Notes: generated by a model not told the origin, from the sequence alone. Shown: positions 1 to 11,274, counted from the first letter of the stretch. The stretch is DNA of 64,000 bases from Burkholderiaceae bacterium (GCA_019234815.1 JAFALA010000090.1:1-64000), one strand, 5' to 3'. Numbers and translations: made by a program.

Positions 1-107
1 AGCGCAAGCGCAAGGACAACAACGGCGTGGCGACCTACTTCGTCAACATCCACAACCTGGGCGCCGGCGGCGCCTTCCACAACCTGCAAGGCGGAGGCAT
101 GTCATGA
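1..107 (+). CDS. C-terminal end of an unrecognised protein (partial)
   Basis: An open frame enters from the left edge (first full codon at base 3) and ends at TGA 105-107, giving about 34 residues rich in Gly and Asn that end in GGGMS. I do not recognise the family from this fragment. Its stop codon overlaps the ATG of the next gene in an ATGA arrangement, which suggests translational coupling and a shared transcript. The rest of the gene lies outside the window. Confidence 0.55.
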   Translation, partial: RKRKDNNGVATYFVNIHNLGAGGAFHNLQGGGMS

Positions 108-316
108 AAATGACCATCATCACTGACGACCAGGGCAATATCCTGGGTGCCGTCCAGGGCCACTCCCTGAGCGACAAACAAGGCAATGTGCAGGCCACCG
201 TCTCGTTCGCGCCGGGCCACCAGACTCATCAGGTCGACGTGGACGACGACATGGGCACCATCGACGACGCCAGCGAGTTCCAGCAGCGTCTGAAGCAGTA
301 CCTGGCCACGCCATAA
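104..316 (+). CDS. Small acidic hypothetical protein, 70 aa
   Basis: A 70-residue protein starting MKMTIITDDQGN. It has a run of acidic residues in the middle (DVDDDMGTIDD), no signal peptide and no membrane segment. The start is set by an ATGA overlap with the preceding gene, so the two are probably translated together. I do not recognise a family. The gene ends just before a strong hairpin that faces the convergent aceA gene. Confidence 0.5.
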   Translation: MKMTIITDDQGNILGAVQGHSLSDKQGNVQATVSFAPGHQTHQVDVDDDMGTIDDASEFQQRLKQYLATP

Positions 317-317
317 C

Positions 318-352
318 AAAAAAAGCCCCAGCCGCTTGCGCGGTGGGGCTTC
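318..352 (-). terminator. Rho-independent terminator of aceA
   Basis: The minus strand reads AAGCCCCACCGC - loop - GCGGCTGGGGCTT followed by a T-run, a classic intrinsic terminator about 40 bases after the aceA stop. On the plus strand the same hairpin is followed by only a weak T-rich stretch, so it may also partly stop the small upstream gene. Confidence 0.85.
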
Positions 353-394
353 CAATTTGCCGGAGCGGGGGTGCAGCCCCGCCCTGGCAAACGC

Positions 395-1690
<1,296 letters not shown>

Positions 1691-1740
1691 GATTGTTCTC
1701 CTGAATTGAAAGCGACATCCTTGAGAACAATCATAGGCCC

Positions 1741-1841
1741 TTTTGTGCCGCGCAACAACAGTCTTATATAAGACATATGTTTAAAATTATCCCATTAAAA
1801 TTCAAAGGCTTGGGTATAATTTTTTATAATGCGGCACAAAA
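1741..1841. promoter_or_regulatory. aceA upstream region with nested inverted repeats
   Basis: Within an AT-rich 230-base gap upstream of aceA, a perfect 14-bp palindrome GTCTTATATAAGAC sits at 1761-1774. It is flanked by a perfect 11-bp inverted pair, TTTTGTGCCGC at 1741-1751 and GCGGCACAAAA at 1831-1841. TATAAT-like hexamers occur between them. The layout looks like a promoter with operator sites for a regulator of the glyoxylate bypass. The regulator is not identifiable from the window. Confidence 0.45.
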
Positions 1842-1923
1842 TTTCAGGCCATGAAAGCAAACCCTGTTGCATCCTCACATGGCAATTTCACGATACAAAA
1901 CGGCATTTCCGCCAGATGAAAAA

Positions 1924-2418
1924 TCAGGACAGTTTCTGCTGCGCCACTAGAATGCCGTCGGCATCGGCATAGATCCAGTCGCCCGGATTGACCGGCACGC
2001 CCTGGATCAGCACGCGCAGATTGCGCTCCCCTGCCCCTTTCTTGCTGCTCTTGACGGGAATCGCGCCCAGGGCGCGCACGCCGATCTCGCAGGCGTTGAT
2101 CTCATCGGTATCGCGGATGCAGCCGTCGATGATGATGCCGGCCCAGCCGTTATCCTGGGCCAGCAAGCCCAGCTGCCCACCCACCAGCGCGCGGCGCAGG
2201 CTGGCGCCGCCGTCGATCACCAGCACGTTGCCGTTGCCCTGGGTTTCCAGCGTGGCGCGTACCAGGGCGTTGTCCTCGTGGACTTTCAGCGTGCTGACGC
2301 GGCCGGAAAATCGGACGTGCTTGCCGTAATGGCGAAACACGGGCGGCAACGCGCTCAGACGGCCGTCGTCCAGCAGGGCCGCGTTGTCGTCGCACAGGTC
2401 GGTGGTAGCAAAGCTCAT
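1924..2418 (-). CDS. rraA: RraA-family protein (RNase E inhibitor-like / HMG aldolase-like)
   Basis: A 164-residue protein of the RraA/MenG-like fold. It carries the family pattern VLVIDGGASLRRALVGGQL followed by GWAGIIIDGCIRDTDEI. In this superfamily the G-x-RD segment marks members with 4-hydroxy-4-methyl-2-oxoglutarate aldolase or oxaloacetate decarboxylase activity, and E. coli RraA binds RNase E. The length fits RraA. Which activity applies here cannot be decided from sequence. It lies between the MFS transporter and aceA on the same strand, with no aromatic-degradation genes nearby, which slightly favours the RraA label. Confidence 0.8.
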   Translation of the reverse strand: MSFATTDLCDDNAALLDDGRLSALPPVFRHYGKHVRFSGRVSTLKVHEDNALVRATLETQGNGNVLVIDGGASLRRALVGGQLGLLAQDNGWAGIIIDGCIRDTDEINACEIGVRALGAIPVKSSKKGAGERNLRVLIQGVPVNPGDWIYADADGILVAQQKLS

Positions 2419-2448
2419 GATGATGTCCAGATGGTTAGAAAAAATCCA

Positions 2449-3660
2449 TCATAGCGCCTTCTGCAACTGCGGGGAACGAGCGTTGCCACTAACGCCCACG
2501 GTCACCAGGATCACCAGCGCCTGGAACACGCCGATGCCGACGAATACCCAGGCCGGATGATGGGCGTCCATCATGGCGCCGAACATCAGCGGGCCCAGCG
2601 CCAGGCCGCTGTCCAGGCCGGAATACACCACGCCGAACACGCGGCCGGTGGCATTGGCCGGCGCGGCGGCGCGGATCATCAGGTCGCGCGAAGGGCCGGC
2701 AACGCCGGTCACGCCGCCGATCGCCGCCATCAGCGCCAGCGCGCCCCAGCTCGGCAACACAGCGGAGGCCAGCACCAGGGCCAGCACGGCCGCCAGCGCA
2801 AAGGCCATGCAGATCACCCGGTCATGCTCGCGGCTGCCCGCGCCCAGGAAGCCGCCATACAGCATGCCCAGCGCCGATGCGCCCATATAGCAGGTGTAGG
2901 CCGCCGTCGCCATCACGGGCGACATGCCGTACAGGCTTTGCAGGCTGGTGGTGCCGAAGCTCTGGATGCCCGCCAGCGCCACCGCCGAAATCAGGAAGAA
3001 GGCAAAGCACAGCCACACCACCTTGAGCTTGAGGAAATCGAACGAGCTGGCCGCCTTGCCGGGCGCGGCCTTGACGATAGGGTCCGGGCGCAGCGCCTGG
3101 CGGTTCCAGACCAGCAGCGCCAGCACCGCGCTCGGCACGGCGGCCGCGCACAGCAGCGCGGTGCGCCAGTCGGTGCGGGTTGCCACCCAGGTCAGGAACA
3201 GCGGCGACGCGGCCCAGCCGATATTGCCGCTGATGCCGTGCACCGAAAAGCCATGCGCCAGCCGCGTGCGCGAGACGCGCTGGTTGAGCAAGGTGTAGTC
3301 GGCCGGGTGGAACACGCTGTTGCCGACGCCGGCGACAAAGGCGCCCAGCACCAGCTGCGCATAGCTGTGCGAAGACGACAGCAGCACCGCCGACACGCCC
3401 AGCAGACCGATGCCGCTGAACAGCACCGCGCGCGCGCCGACCCGGTCCACCACAAAGCCCGTCATGGCCTGGCCGATGCCGGAGACGGTAAAGAAAATCG
3501 TCATCAGCGCGCCCAGTTCGGCATAGCTGAGGTGGAACTCGGGCCGCAGCCAGGGAATCAGCGCCGCCAGGATCACGTGATAAAAGTGCGAGGTGCCGTG
3601 CGCCAGGCCCACCAGCCCGATCACCCGCGCGTCCTGCCGTAACTGCATGGTTTCACTCAT
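2449..3660 (-). CDS. MFS transporter (Fsr/fosmidomycin-resistance-like)
   Basis: Major facilitator superfamily protein of about 403 residues with roughly twelve hydrophobic segments. The first helix region GLAHGTSHFYHVILAALIP is typical of the Fsr-like subgroup of exporters. The ORF could start 25 codons earlier, but ATG at 3660 has AGGAG about 8 bases upstream, so I chose it. It is transcribed divergently from an AraC-family regulator (3755), with an inverted repeat between them, suggesting that the regulator controls this exporter. The substrate is unknown. Confidence 0.85.
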   Translation of the reverse strand: MSETMQLRQDARVIGLVGLAHGTSHFYHVILAALIPWLRPEFHLSYAELGALMTIFFTVSGIGQAMTGFVVDRVGARAVLFSGIGLLGVSAVLLSSSHSYAQLVLGAFVAGVGNSVFHPADYTLLNQRVSRTRLAHGFSVHGISGNIGWAASPLFLTWVATRTDWRTALLCAAAVPSAVLALLVWNRQALRPDPIVKAAPGKAASSFDFLKLKVVWLCFAFFLISAVALAGIQSFGTTSLQSLYGMSPVMATAAYTCYMGASALGMLYGGFLGAGSREHDRVICMAFALAAVLALVLASAVLPSWGALALMAAIGGVTGVAGPSRDLMIRAAAPANATGRVFGVVYSGLDSGLALGPLMFGAMMDAHHPAWVFVGIGVFQALVILVTVGVSGNARSPQLQKAL

Positions 3661-3684
3661 TGTTTTTCTCCTTGTTTCAATGGG

Positions 3685-3701
3685 TGCATGCAGTGTATGC
3701 A
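3685..3701. promoter_or_regulatory. Candidate operator between MFS and AraC genes
   Basis: TGCAT at 3685-3689 and ATGCA at 3697-3701 form a 5-bp inverted repeat with a 7-base spacer in the divergent intergenic region. This is a reasonable binding site for the adjacent AraC-family regulator, but the arms are short. Confidence 0.3.
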
Positions 3702-3754
3702 AGATGAGCCAGGCTGATTTAAGATAGCAAGACATTCTTTGTCGAATTTACGCC

Positions 3755-4543
3755 ATGCCGCCTCCGACCATCACCCACGCGCGCTATTACATGCCACCCG
3801 ACCCGCCCACGCCGGAACGGCCGCTGGTGATGAAGGCGCGCGACATGACGCCCGATCTGCACCTGGCGCCGCACGAGCATCCGGTGGGCCAGGTGACCTA
3901 TGCGCCGCAGGGCGTGGTGCGCGTCACCGCCAACAACAGCAGCTGGATCGTGCCGCCGCAGCGGGCCATCTGGATTCCACCGAACATCGCGCATGGCGTC
4001 GCGGCGCTGGAAGACAGCCGCCTGCGCCCGCTCTATGTGCACGCCAGCCGCTCGCCGTTTGCCGGCGATGAATGCGTGCTGCTGGAAGTCTCGCCCCTGC
4101 TGCGCGAACTGATCGCCGCGCTGGAACAGCTCGGCCCGGAGCAGCATCCGCAGCGCGAGCTGCTGCTGTCCAACCTGATTCTGGATGAGCTGGGCCGCTC
4201 CGCCACCCGCCCCATCCGCGTGCCCCTGCCCAGCGACAAGCGCCTGAAAGTCCTGTGCGACGCCCTGATTGCCGACCCCGGCGCGGAACAGACTCTTGCC
4301 GCCTGGGCCACCCAGGTCGGCGCCTCCGAGCGCACCCTGGTGCGGCTGTTTGAAAAGGAACTGGGATTGAGTTTCGGCCAGTGGCGCCAGCAAGTACGGC
4401 TGGCCCATGCGGTGCCGCTGATCGCCCGCGGCCTGCCCTTGTCGCAGGTGGCCGAGCAGCTGGGCTACACCAGCCAGTCGGCCTTTTCCGCCATGTTCAA
4501 GAAGACCTTCGGGCGCTCGCCCTCGACCTTCTTCACGGCCTGA
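3755..4543 (+). CDS. AraC-family transcriptional regulator
   Basis: A 262-residue regulator with an N-terminal cupin-like sensor part (HEHPVGQVTYAPQGVVRV, roughly residues 35-60) and a C-terminal double helix-turn-helix of AraC type. The second HTH shows the usual LGYTSQSAFSAMFKKTFGRSPS. It resembles the NimR/YdeO-like subgroup in which a short cupin precedes the HTH. No clear ribosome site precedes the ATG, so the start is uncertain. Divergent transcription from an MFS exporter suggests local control of efflux. Its stop codon directly abuts the convergent diguanylate cyclase gene. Confidence 0.85.
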   Translation: MPPPTITHARYYMPPDPPTPERPLVMKARDMTPDLHLAPHEHPVGQVTYAPQGVVRVTANNSSWIVPPQRAIWIPPNIAHGVAALEDSRLRPLYVHASRSPFAGDECVLLEVSPLLRELIAALEQLGPEQHPQRELLLSNLILDELGRSATRPIRVPLPSDKRLKVLCDALIADPGAEQTLAAWATQVGASERTLVRLFEKELGLSFGQWRQQVRLAHAVPLIARGLPLSQVAEQLGYTSQSAFSAMFKKTFGRSPSTFFTA

Positions 4544-5464
4544 TCAGACCGTCGTGATGCGGTCGCGGCCGTCGCGCTTGGAACAGTACAGCGCATCGTC
4601 GGCGCGCTTGAGCACGGCGTCCGTGGAGACATCGCCTGCCAGCAGCTCGCTCAGGCCGCCGCTGATGGTGGCGCCCTGCCCCAGCGTGCCCGCCGCGCGC
4701 AGCGCTTCCGCGATGCGCAGGCGCAAACGCTCGGCAATCACGCGCGCGCCGGCGCGCTCGGTGTGCGGCATCAGCACCACGAATTCATCGCCGCCCAGGC
4801 GGGCCGCCACGTCGGTGGCGCGCAGCTCGGCGCGGCAGACCGCGGCGGTCAGCTCGATGGCCGCATCGCCCTGCAGGTGGCCGTAGGCATCGTTGATGTG
4901 CTTGAAGTGATCGATGTCGAAAATCAGCACCGAAGTGGGCGTGCCGTAGCGGCGGAAGGTGGCCAGGCGTTCGGCCAGCGTGGCGATCAGCTTGCGGCGG
5001 TTGAACAGGCCGGACAGCTCGTCGGTCTCGCTCAGCACGCGCAACTGGGTCTCCAGCAGGTGGCGCTCGGTGATATTGCTGGCCACCCACAGCACCGCGT
5101 CTTCGCCGTCCACCAGGAACTCCAGCGCCTGCACCCGGCCCTCGAAGCGGTTCTGGTGCACCGGGCCGTCATCGGCCGAAACGCCGCGCACATCGCTGCC
5201 GGCCAGCCCGTACTGCACCACCTGCAAGGTGCGCGCCGCCAGCGCCGCCTCGATCTGCTGCATGAACCAGTCAGCCTTGTCGTCGTTCAGCACCTCGTGC
5301 ATGGTCTTGCCGACCAGGCCGGTGCCGTCATGGTAATAGCGCGAATCGGCGCCGCCGAAGATGGCGGCATAGCGTCCGCTGCGGGTCAGGATGAAGACGG
5401 GATCGGGCAGCGCAGTCAGAATGGAAGCCATCTGCTGGCCGTTAAACAAAGTCACATCCCTCAT
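4544..5464 (-). CDS. PAS-GGDEF diguanylate cyclase
   Basis: Makes cyclic di-GMP from two GTP. The 306-residue protein has an N-terminal PAS-like sensor (MASILTALPDPVFILTRSGR onward), a linker, and a C-terminal GGDEF domain with an intact active-site motif LGGDEFVV. Five residues upstream lies RATD, matching the RxxD inhibitory I-site, so product feedback inhibition is expected. No membrane segment is visible, so it should be cytosolic. There is no EAL domain. The signal sensed by the PAS domain is unknown. Confidence 0.9.
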   Translation of the reverse strand: MRDVTLFNGQQMASILTALPDPVFILTRSGRYAAIFGGADSRYYHDGTGLVGKTMHEVLNDDKADWFMQQIEAALAARTLQVVQYGLAGSDVRGVSADDGPVHQNRFEGRVQALEFLVDGEDAVLWVASNITERHLLETQLRVLSETDELSGLFNRRKLIATLAERLATFRRYGTPTSVLIFDIDHFKHINDAYGHLQGDAAIELTAAVCRAELRATDVAARLGGDEFVVLMPHTERAGARVIAERLRLRIAEALRAAGTLGQGATISGGLSELLAGDVSTDAVLKRADDALYCSKRDGRDRITTV

Positions 5465-5535
5465 TGAGATAGCAAGCTGACAATTATGAAAGGCCCCAAT
5501 ATACCATCAGCCGCCGCTGAATAGTTGCCTCCAAA

Positions 5536-5580
5536 GAAAAAATGCCGCCGCATTAGCCCAAACGGCCTAGCGGCGGCATG
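5536..5580 (-). terminator. Intrinsic terminator of clpB
   Basis: On the minus strand ATGCCGCCGC - 18-base loop - GCGGCGGCAT is followed by a run of Ts. The 10-bp stem lies just after the clpB stop codon. Confidence 0.8.
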
Positions 5581-5595
5581 CCTGTCGGGACAGGC

Positions 5596-8181
<2,586 letters not shown>

Positions 8182-8220
8182 GGCTGGACTCCTATGAGGA
8201 TTTCTTTGCTTGCTAGCCAA

Positions 8221-8246
8221 GTGGGGATCAGCATCCAGACTTCAAG
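8221..8246 (-). promoter_or_regulatory. Heat-shock (sigma-32) promoter of clpB
   Basis: The minus strand reads CTTGAAG - 13 bases - CCCCACTT, a close match to the RpoH consensus (CTTGAA, about 13-15, CCCCATNT). It ends about 40 bases before the clpB ATG, so the leader would be short. This directly predicts heat induction. Confidence 0.8.
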
Positions 8247-8285
8247 CACCCAGGGCCTTGCGCTGGGTCAAATTGCACGCTTCCT

Positions 8286-8765
8286 TCAGGATTCGACGGC
8301 ATTGCTGGAGCGCAGGCCCCAACGCGCCAGCGCGGCATCATCCGCCGCCCGGGCATCGACCCAATGGGCGCCCTCGTCCGTGTATTCCTTCTTCCAGAAC
8401 GGCGCCTGCGTCTTGAGGTAGTCCATCAGGAACTCGCAGGCCTGGAACGCCTCGCCGCGATGACTGGCACTCACCAGCACCAGCACGATCTGCTCGCGCG
8501 CGGCCAGCTTGCCGACGCGGTGGATAACCCGTGCGTTGCAGATGTCGAAGCGCGCAAAGGCCTGGTCCACCATGTCCTCGATGGCGCGCTCGGTCATGCC
8601 CGGGTAATGCTCCAGCTCCATGGCCTTGACGGCAGGGCCGCCGCCCGCGTCGCGGACCGTGCCCACGAATGCGACCACGGCGCCCACGCCGCCGTCGCCG
8701 GCGCGCAGCGCCTCGGTTTCGGCGCTCAGATCGAAGTCCTGGGTCTGGATGCTCACGCGTGCCAT
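8286..8765 (-). CDS. moaE: Molybdopterin synthase large subunit MoaE
   Basis: Transfers sulfur from thiocarboxylated MoaD to precursor Z (cPMP) to make molybdopterin. The 159-residue protein carries FVGTVRD, ELEHYPGM, VIHRVGKL and the active-site lysine stretch KTQAPFWKKE. The start MARVSIQTQDF (8765) fits homologues, although the ribosome site is weak and the ORF track begins 36 codons earlier. The usual neighbours moaD, moeA and moaC are missing here, so moaE is an orphan in this window. The nearby formate dehydrogenase is a molybdopterin enzyme and is a likely consumer of the cofactor. Confidence 0.92.
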   Translation of the reverse strand: MARVSIQTQDFDLSAETEALRAGDGGVGAVVAFVGTVRDAGGGPAVKAMELEHYPGMTERAIEDMVDQAFARFDICNARVIHRVGKLAAREQIVLVLVSASHRGEAFQACEFLMDYLKTQAPFWKKEYTDEGAHWVDARAADDAALARWGLRSSNAVES

Positions 8766-8883
8766 GGTCTGCCCATTTTGCCCCAGGCCTGTTCCTCCAG
8801 GCGCTCCTAGGGAAAACCGCAGGGCTGCAAAGCTTGCCCAAAGGCGCCTAATTGAGGTCCACTCAGCACCCATCTGCGGGAGT

Positions 8884-8898
8884 GGGGAACACTTCCCC
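8884..8898. promoter_or_regulatory. Inverted repeat upstream of the Mpo1-like gene
   Basis: GGGGAA-CAC-TTCCCC is a perfect 6-bp inverted repeat about 28 bases before the ATG of the Mpo1-like gene. It could be an operator or a leader hairpin. No regulator gene is adjacent. Confidence 0.3.
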
Positions 8899-8925
8899 GC
8901 GTATCCTTACCTTGCAGGAGCTTGT

Positions 8926-9471
8926 ATGGCTGCATCCCGTTCACAGTCCGCCGTCGATCTGATGTGCCAATACGCGGCCTACCACCGCGACCGGCGCAAC
9001 ATCGCCACGCATTTCGTCGGCATTCCCCTGATCGTGCTGGCCGTCGGCGTGCTGCTGGCCCGCATCCCCCTGGAGCTGGCGGGCTTCAACAGCAATGTCG
9101 CCTGGCTGGTCTGGGCCTTGAGCACGGTGTGGTACCTGACGCGCGGCAATCTGGTGCTGGGCCTGGCGGTCAGCCTGGTCAACGCCGCGCTGATGGCCTT
9201 GGCGCAGACCGTGGTCGAGCACACCCTGGGCGCGTCGCTGGCCTGGGGCATCGGCTTGTTCGCGCTCGGCTGGGTCATCCAGTTCGTCGGCCACTACTAC
9301 GAAGGACGCAAGCCCGCCTTCGCCGACGACCTGGTGGGGCTGGCGGTCGGGCCGATGTTCGTGGTCGGAGAAGCCCTGTTCGCCGGCGGCTGGGGACGCG
9401 AGATGCTGGCCGAGATCGAGCGCCGCGCCGGCCCGACGCGCCTGCGCGACCTGGCCCGCCCCAGCACCTGA
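8926..9471 (+). CDS. Mpo1-like (DUF962/YGL010w) membrane protein
   Basis: A 181-residue polytopic inner-membrane protein with about four hydrophobic segments. The N-terminal pattern YAAYHRDRRNIATHFVGIP and the later GWVIQFVGHYYEGRKPAF are hallmarks of the DUF962/Mpo1 family. The yeast member is a 2-hydroxy fatty acid dioxygenase of alpha-oxidation, and the conserved His residues (YH..R..N..TH and GH..EG.KPA) are its metal ligands. The bacterial function is inferred only. ATG at 8926 has AGGAG about 6 bases upstream; the longer ORF in the track is an open-frame extension. Confidence 0.85.
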   Translation: MAASRSQSAVDLMCQYAAYHRDRRNIATHFVGIPLIVLAVGVLLARIPLELAGFNSNVAWLVWALSTVWYLTRGNLVLGLAVSLVNAALMALAQTVVEHTLGASLAWGIGLFALGWVIQFVGHYYEGRKPAFADDLVGLAVGPMFVVGEALFAGGWGREMLAEIERRAGPTRLRDLARPST

Positions 9472-9486
9472 GCCCGTCTTTACCCC

Positions 9487-10077
9487 TTAAGCCGCAGGCC
9501 AGTCCTGCAGCACCTGCTCGGGTGAAAGCGGACGCGACCGGACCTGCGCCGGCCTGGCCGGCGTTCCCAAGGCAATCCAGCCCAGCAGGGTCTCCCCGGG
9601 CGCGCAGAATGCCGCCGTGATCAGCGGGTCGCGCACCTTGGCGCCCGACAGCATCTTGCCGCCGAATCCCAGCACATACGCCGCGCTCAGGAAGTTGCCA
9701 AGCGCGCCGCCCACGCAGGCCCATTGTTCATGCGCCGGCACCTGCGGGCGTCCCATGTCGATGCGCGCCACCACCGCCACGGTGACGGGAGGCTTCAACG
9801 CCCGTTCGGCATCCATCTGCGCGCCGGCTGCGTCCTTGCCCGCATGCAAGGCCGCCTGCATGAACAGCTCGGCCATGCGCTGCCGTGCCTCGCCACGCAC
9901 CACCTTGAAGCGGAACGGTACCAGCTCGGCATGGTCGGGCGCGTGCAAGGCCGCGGCCGCCATCAGCCGCAATTGCGCCGCACTCGGCCCCGGTTCGATC
10001 AAATGCTTGGGACCCACCGAACTGCGGCTCAGCAAGGCCTGCAGGCCCACGGGGATTTCCAGCTCAAGCTCGCTCAT
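9487..10077 (-). CDS. Nitroreductase-family oxidoreductase (YdjA-like)
   Basis: A 196-residue flavoprotein-like member of the nitroreductase family, probably binding FMN and using NAD(P)H. Recognisable parts are AAALHAPDHAELVPFRFKVV near the N-terminus, the central WACVGGALGNFLSAAYVLGFGGKML, and GWIALGTPA near the end. The compact form resembles YdjA/TdsD. The start MSELELEIPVG (10077) has GGAAGG upstream. It is the last gene of a three-gene operon after the GcvH-like and DsrE-like genes, with a 23-base gap. Its substrate is unknown. Confidence 0.8.
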   Translation of the reverse strand: MSELELEIPVGLQALLSRSSVGPKHLIEPGPSAAQLRLMAAAALHAPDHAELVPFRFKVVRGEARQRMAELFMQAALHAGKDAAGAQMDAERALKPPVTVAVVARIDMGRPQVPAHEQWACVGGALGNFLSAAYVLGFGGKMLSGAKVRDPLITAAFCAPGETLLGWIALGTPARPAQVRSRPLSPEQVLQDWPAA

Positions 10078-10100
10078 GTTCAACCTTCCAAAATCATTCT

Positions 10101-10523
10101 TCAAAACACCAGGCTGCGCCACGCCGGATCCAAGGTCCGCCCGACGAACTGTACGGCCCCGCCCAAGCGACGGCACTCGGGAATGAGCGCTTCCAGGCGC
10201 AGACCCTGCGCCACCAGCGCGTCGGCGCAAGCCAGCAGCACGGCGCCATGGCCGACCGCTTCCTGCAGGGCCTGTTCCACCGTCTTCGGATGATGGGTAC
10301 TGGCGCGCAGGCCCGCCGCCACGCCGGGTTGCAGCAGGAGCACCGAGCGCGCGGTGAAATAGATCTCCACCTGGATGTCCATCGCCGCTGCCGCAGCGGC
10401 ATGGAAAAAAGGCGTGGCGAGCAACTCGGGCTTCTCCGGCTCGGCAGCCCAGAGCATCATCGCCAGGCCATTGATGGGCACAAGGCCGGACGACCGGCTC
10501 AGGATTGAATCTGATTCAGCCAT
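10101..10523 (-). CDS. DsrE-like protein, possible sulfur carrier
   Basis: A 140-residue protein that resembles the DsrE/DsrF fold: alternating strand/helix pattern, LWAAEPEKPELLATPFFHAAAAAAMD near the start and a single prominent Cys (about residue 99) in GAVLLACADAL, where DsrE proteins bear a persulfide. The start MAESDSIL overlaps the end of the GcvH-like gene by 25 bases, indicating tight coupling. In sulfur-oxidising bacteria DsrE and lipoate-binding proteins work together in sulfur transfer, so a similar partnership is possible here, but no Hdr-like or Dsr genes are present. Confidence 0.65.
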   Translation of the reverse strand: MAESDSILSRSSGLVPINGLAMMLWAAEPEKPELLATPFFHAAAAAAMDIQVEIYFTARSVLLLQPGVAAGLRASTHHPKTVEQALQEAVGHGAVLLACADALVAQGLRLEALIPECRRLGGAVQFVGRTLDPAWRSLVF

Positions 10524-10930
10524 GCATAGTGCTCCATTGCATTTCTTGCCGTCTCGCCTTGCAACAATCCAAGTCTGTCCTGCTCCAGCCGACTCGGCTG
10601 CACGCGCAGCAACCACCCTTCCCCATATGGATCCAGGCACACCAGTTCGGGCCGCTCCTCCAGCCGGATATTGACGCCCAGGACCTGTCCCGACAGCGGC
10701 GCCTTGACCGAGACGATGGACTTGGCCAGCTCCACCACCGCCATCGCCCGTCCCTGCTCCAGCGGCGACCCTTCAGCCTTGGGCCGGCACATGTAGAGTT
10801 CGCCCGAGGCCTTCAGGCCCAGGGCCGTGATGCCCAGCACCGCCGTGCCGTCGGGCATCAACCGTGCCCAGGTCTGGTGCTCGACCAGGTAGAGCAGATC
10901 GTCCGGCAGATACAGGCCCTGGATCAGCAT
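10499..10930 (-). CDS. GcvH-like lipoyl carrier protein
   Basis: A 143-residue protein with the fold of glycine cleavage H protein. The lipoylation lysine is conserved at residue 70 in VVELAKSIVSVKAPLSGQV (compare E-S-V-K in GcvH). The start ATG at 10930 has GGAG close upstream. There is no gcvT or gcvP beside it. It is instead the first gene of an operon with a DsrE-like and a nitroreductase-like gene, so a role outside glycine cleavage is likely, for example as a lipoate-bound sulfur or acyl carrier. That role is inference. Confidence 0.75.
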   Translation of the reverse strand: MLIQGLYLPDDLLYLVEHQTWARLMPDGTAVLGITALGLKASGELYMCRPKAEGSPLEQGRAMAVVELAKSIVSVKAPLSGQVLGVNIRLEERPELVCLDPYGEGWLLRVQPSRLEQDRLGLLQGETARNAMEHYAWLNQIQS

Positions 10931-10969
10931 GAGAGCTCCGAAGCGGCAAGGTCCAGAAACGATAACCGA

Positions 10970-10981
10970 CATGGGCCCATG
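10970..10981. promoter_or_regulatory. Palindrome between GcvH-like and hicA genes
   Basis: CATGGGCCCATG is a perfect 12-bp palindrome in the 92-base divergent gap. It could serve HicB autoregulation of hicAB or control the GcvH-like operon. No further support is visible. Confidence 0.25.
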
Positions 10982-11022
10982 GATGCCCCTGCATTGGCCC
11001 CTGATATTGAAGCGCGGAGCAC

Positions 11023-11274
11023 TTGACGCCTTGGTATGAGGTGGTTATTGTACCCACCGCAAAAAGCGCAGACCTGATCAAATTGATTCAAGCCGATGGT
11101 TGGGTTCTTCGTGGCGTCAAAGGCAGCCACCATGTGTTCAATCACCGTGCGCGCCCCGGCCACATCAGCGTGCCGCATCCCAAGAAGGATCTTGGCGTCG
11201 GCCTGGTGCAAAAGCTGCTCAAGCAGGCCGGTCTGAAGTCATGGAGTCTTTATGAAATTCCTGATTGCAATTGA
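11023..11274 (+). CDS. hicA: HicA toxin (mRNA interferase)
   Basis: Type II toxin that cleaves mRNA in a translation-independent way. The core KSADLIKLIQADGWVLRGVKGSHHVFNH, then ISVPHPKKDLGVGLVQKLLKQAGL, is a full HicA domain including the catalytic His in GSHH. The 83-residue ORF is longer than usual because of about 13 extra N-terminal residues. The frame opens with TTG (GGAG is only 3 bases upstream), and a GTG at 11041 is an alternative, so the start is uncertain. It overlaps hicB by 23 bases, as is typical for the pair. Confidence 0.85.
   Translation: MTPWYEVVIVPTAKSADLIKLIQADGWVLRGVKGSHHVFNHRARPGHISVPHPKKDLGVGLVQKLLKQAGLKSWSLYEIPDCN

Noticed and set aside
10499-10930. Ordinary glycine cleavage H protein
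   Set aside because: There is no gcvT or gcvP in the operon, and the gene overlaps a DsrE-like gene, so I kept the broader name.
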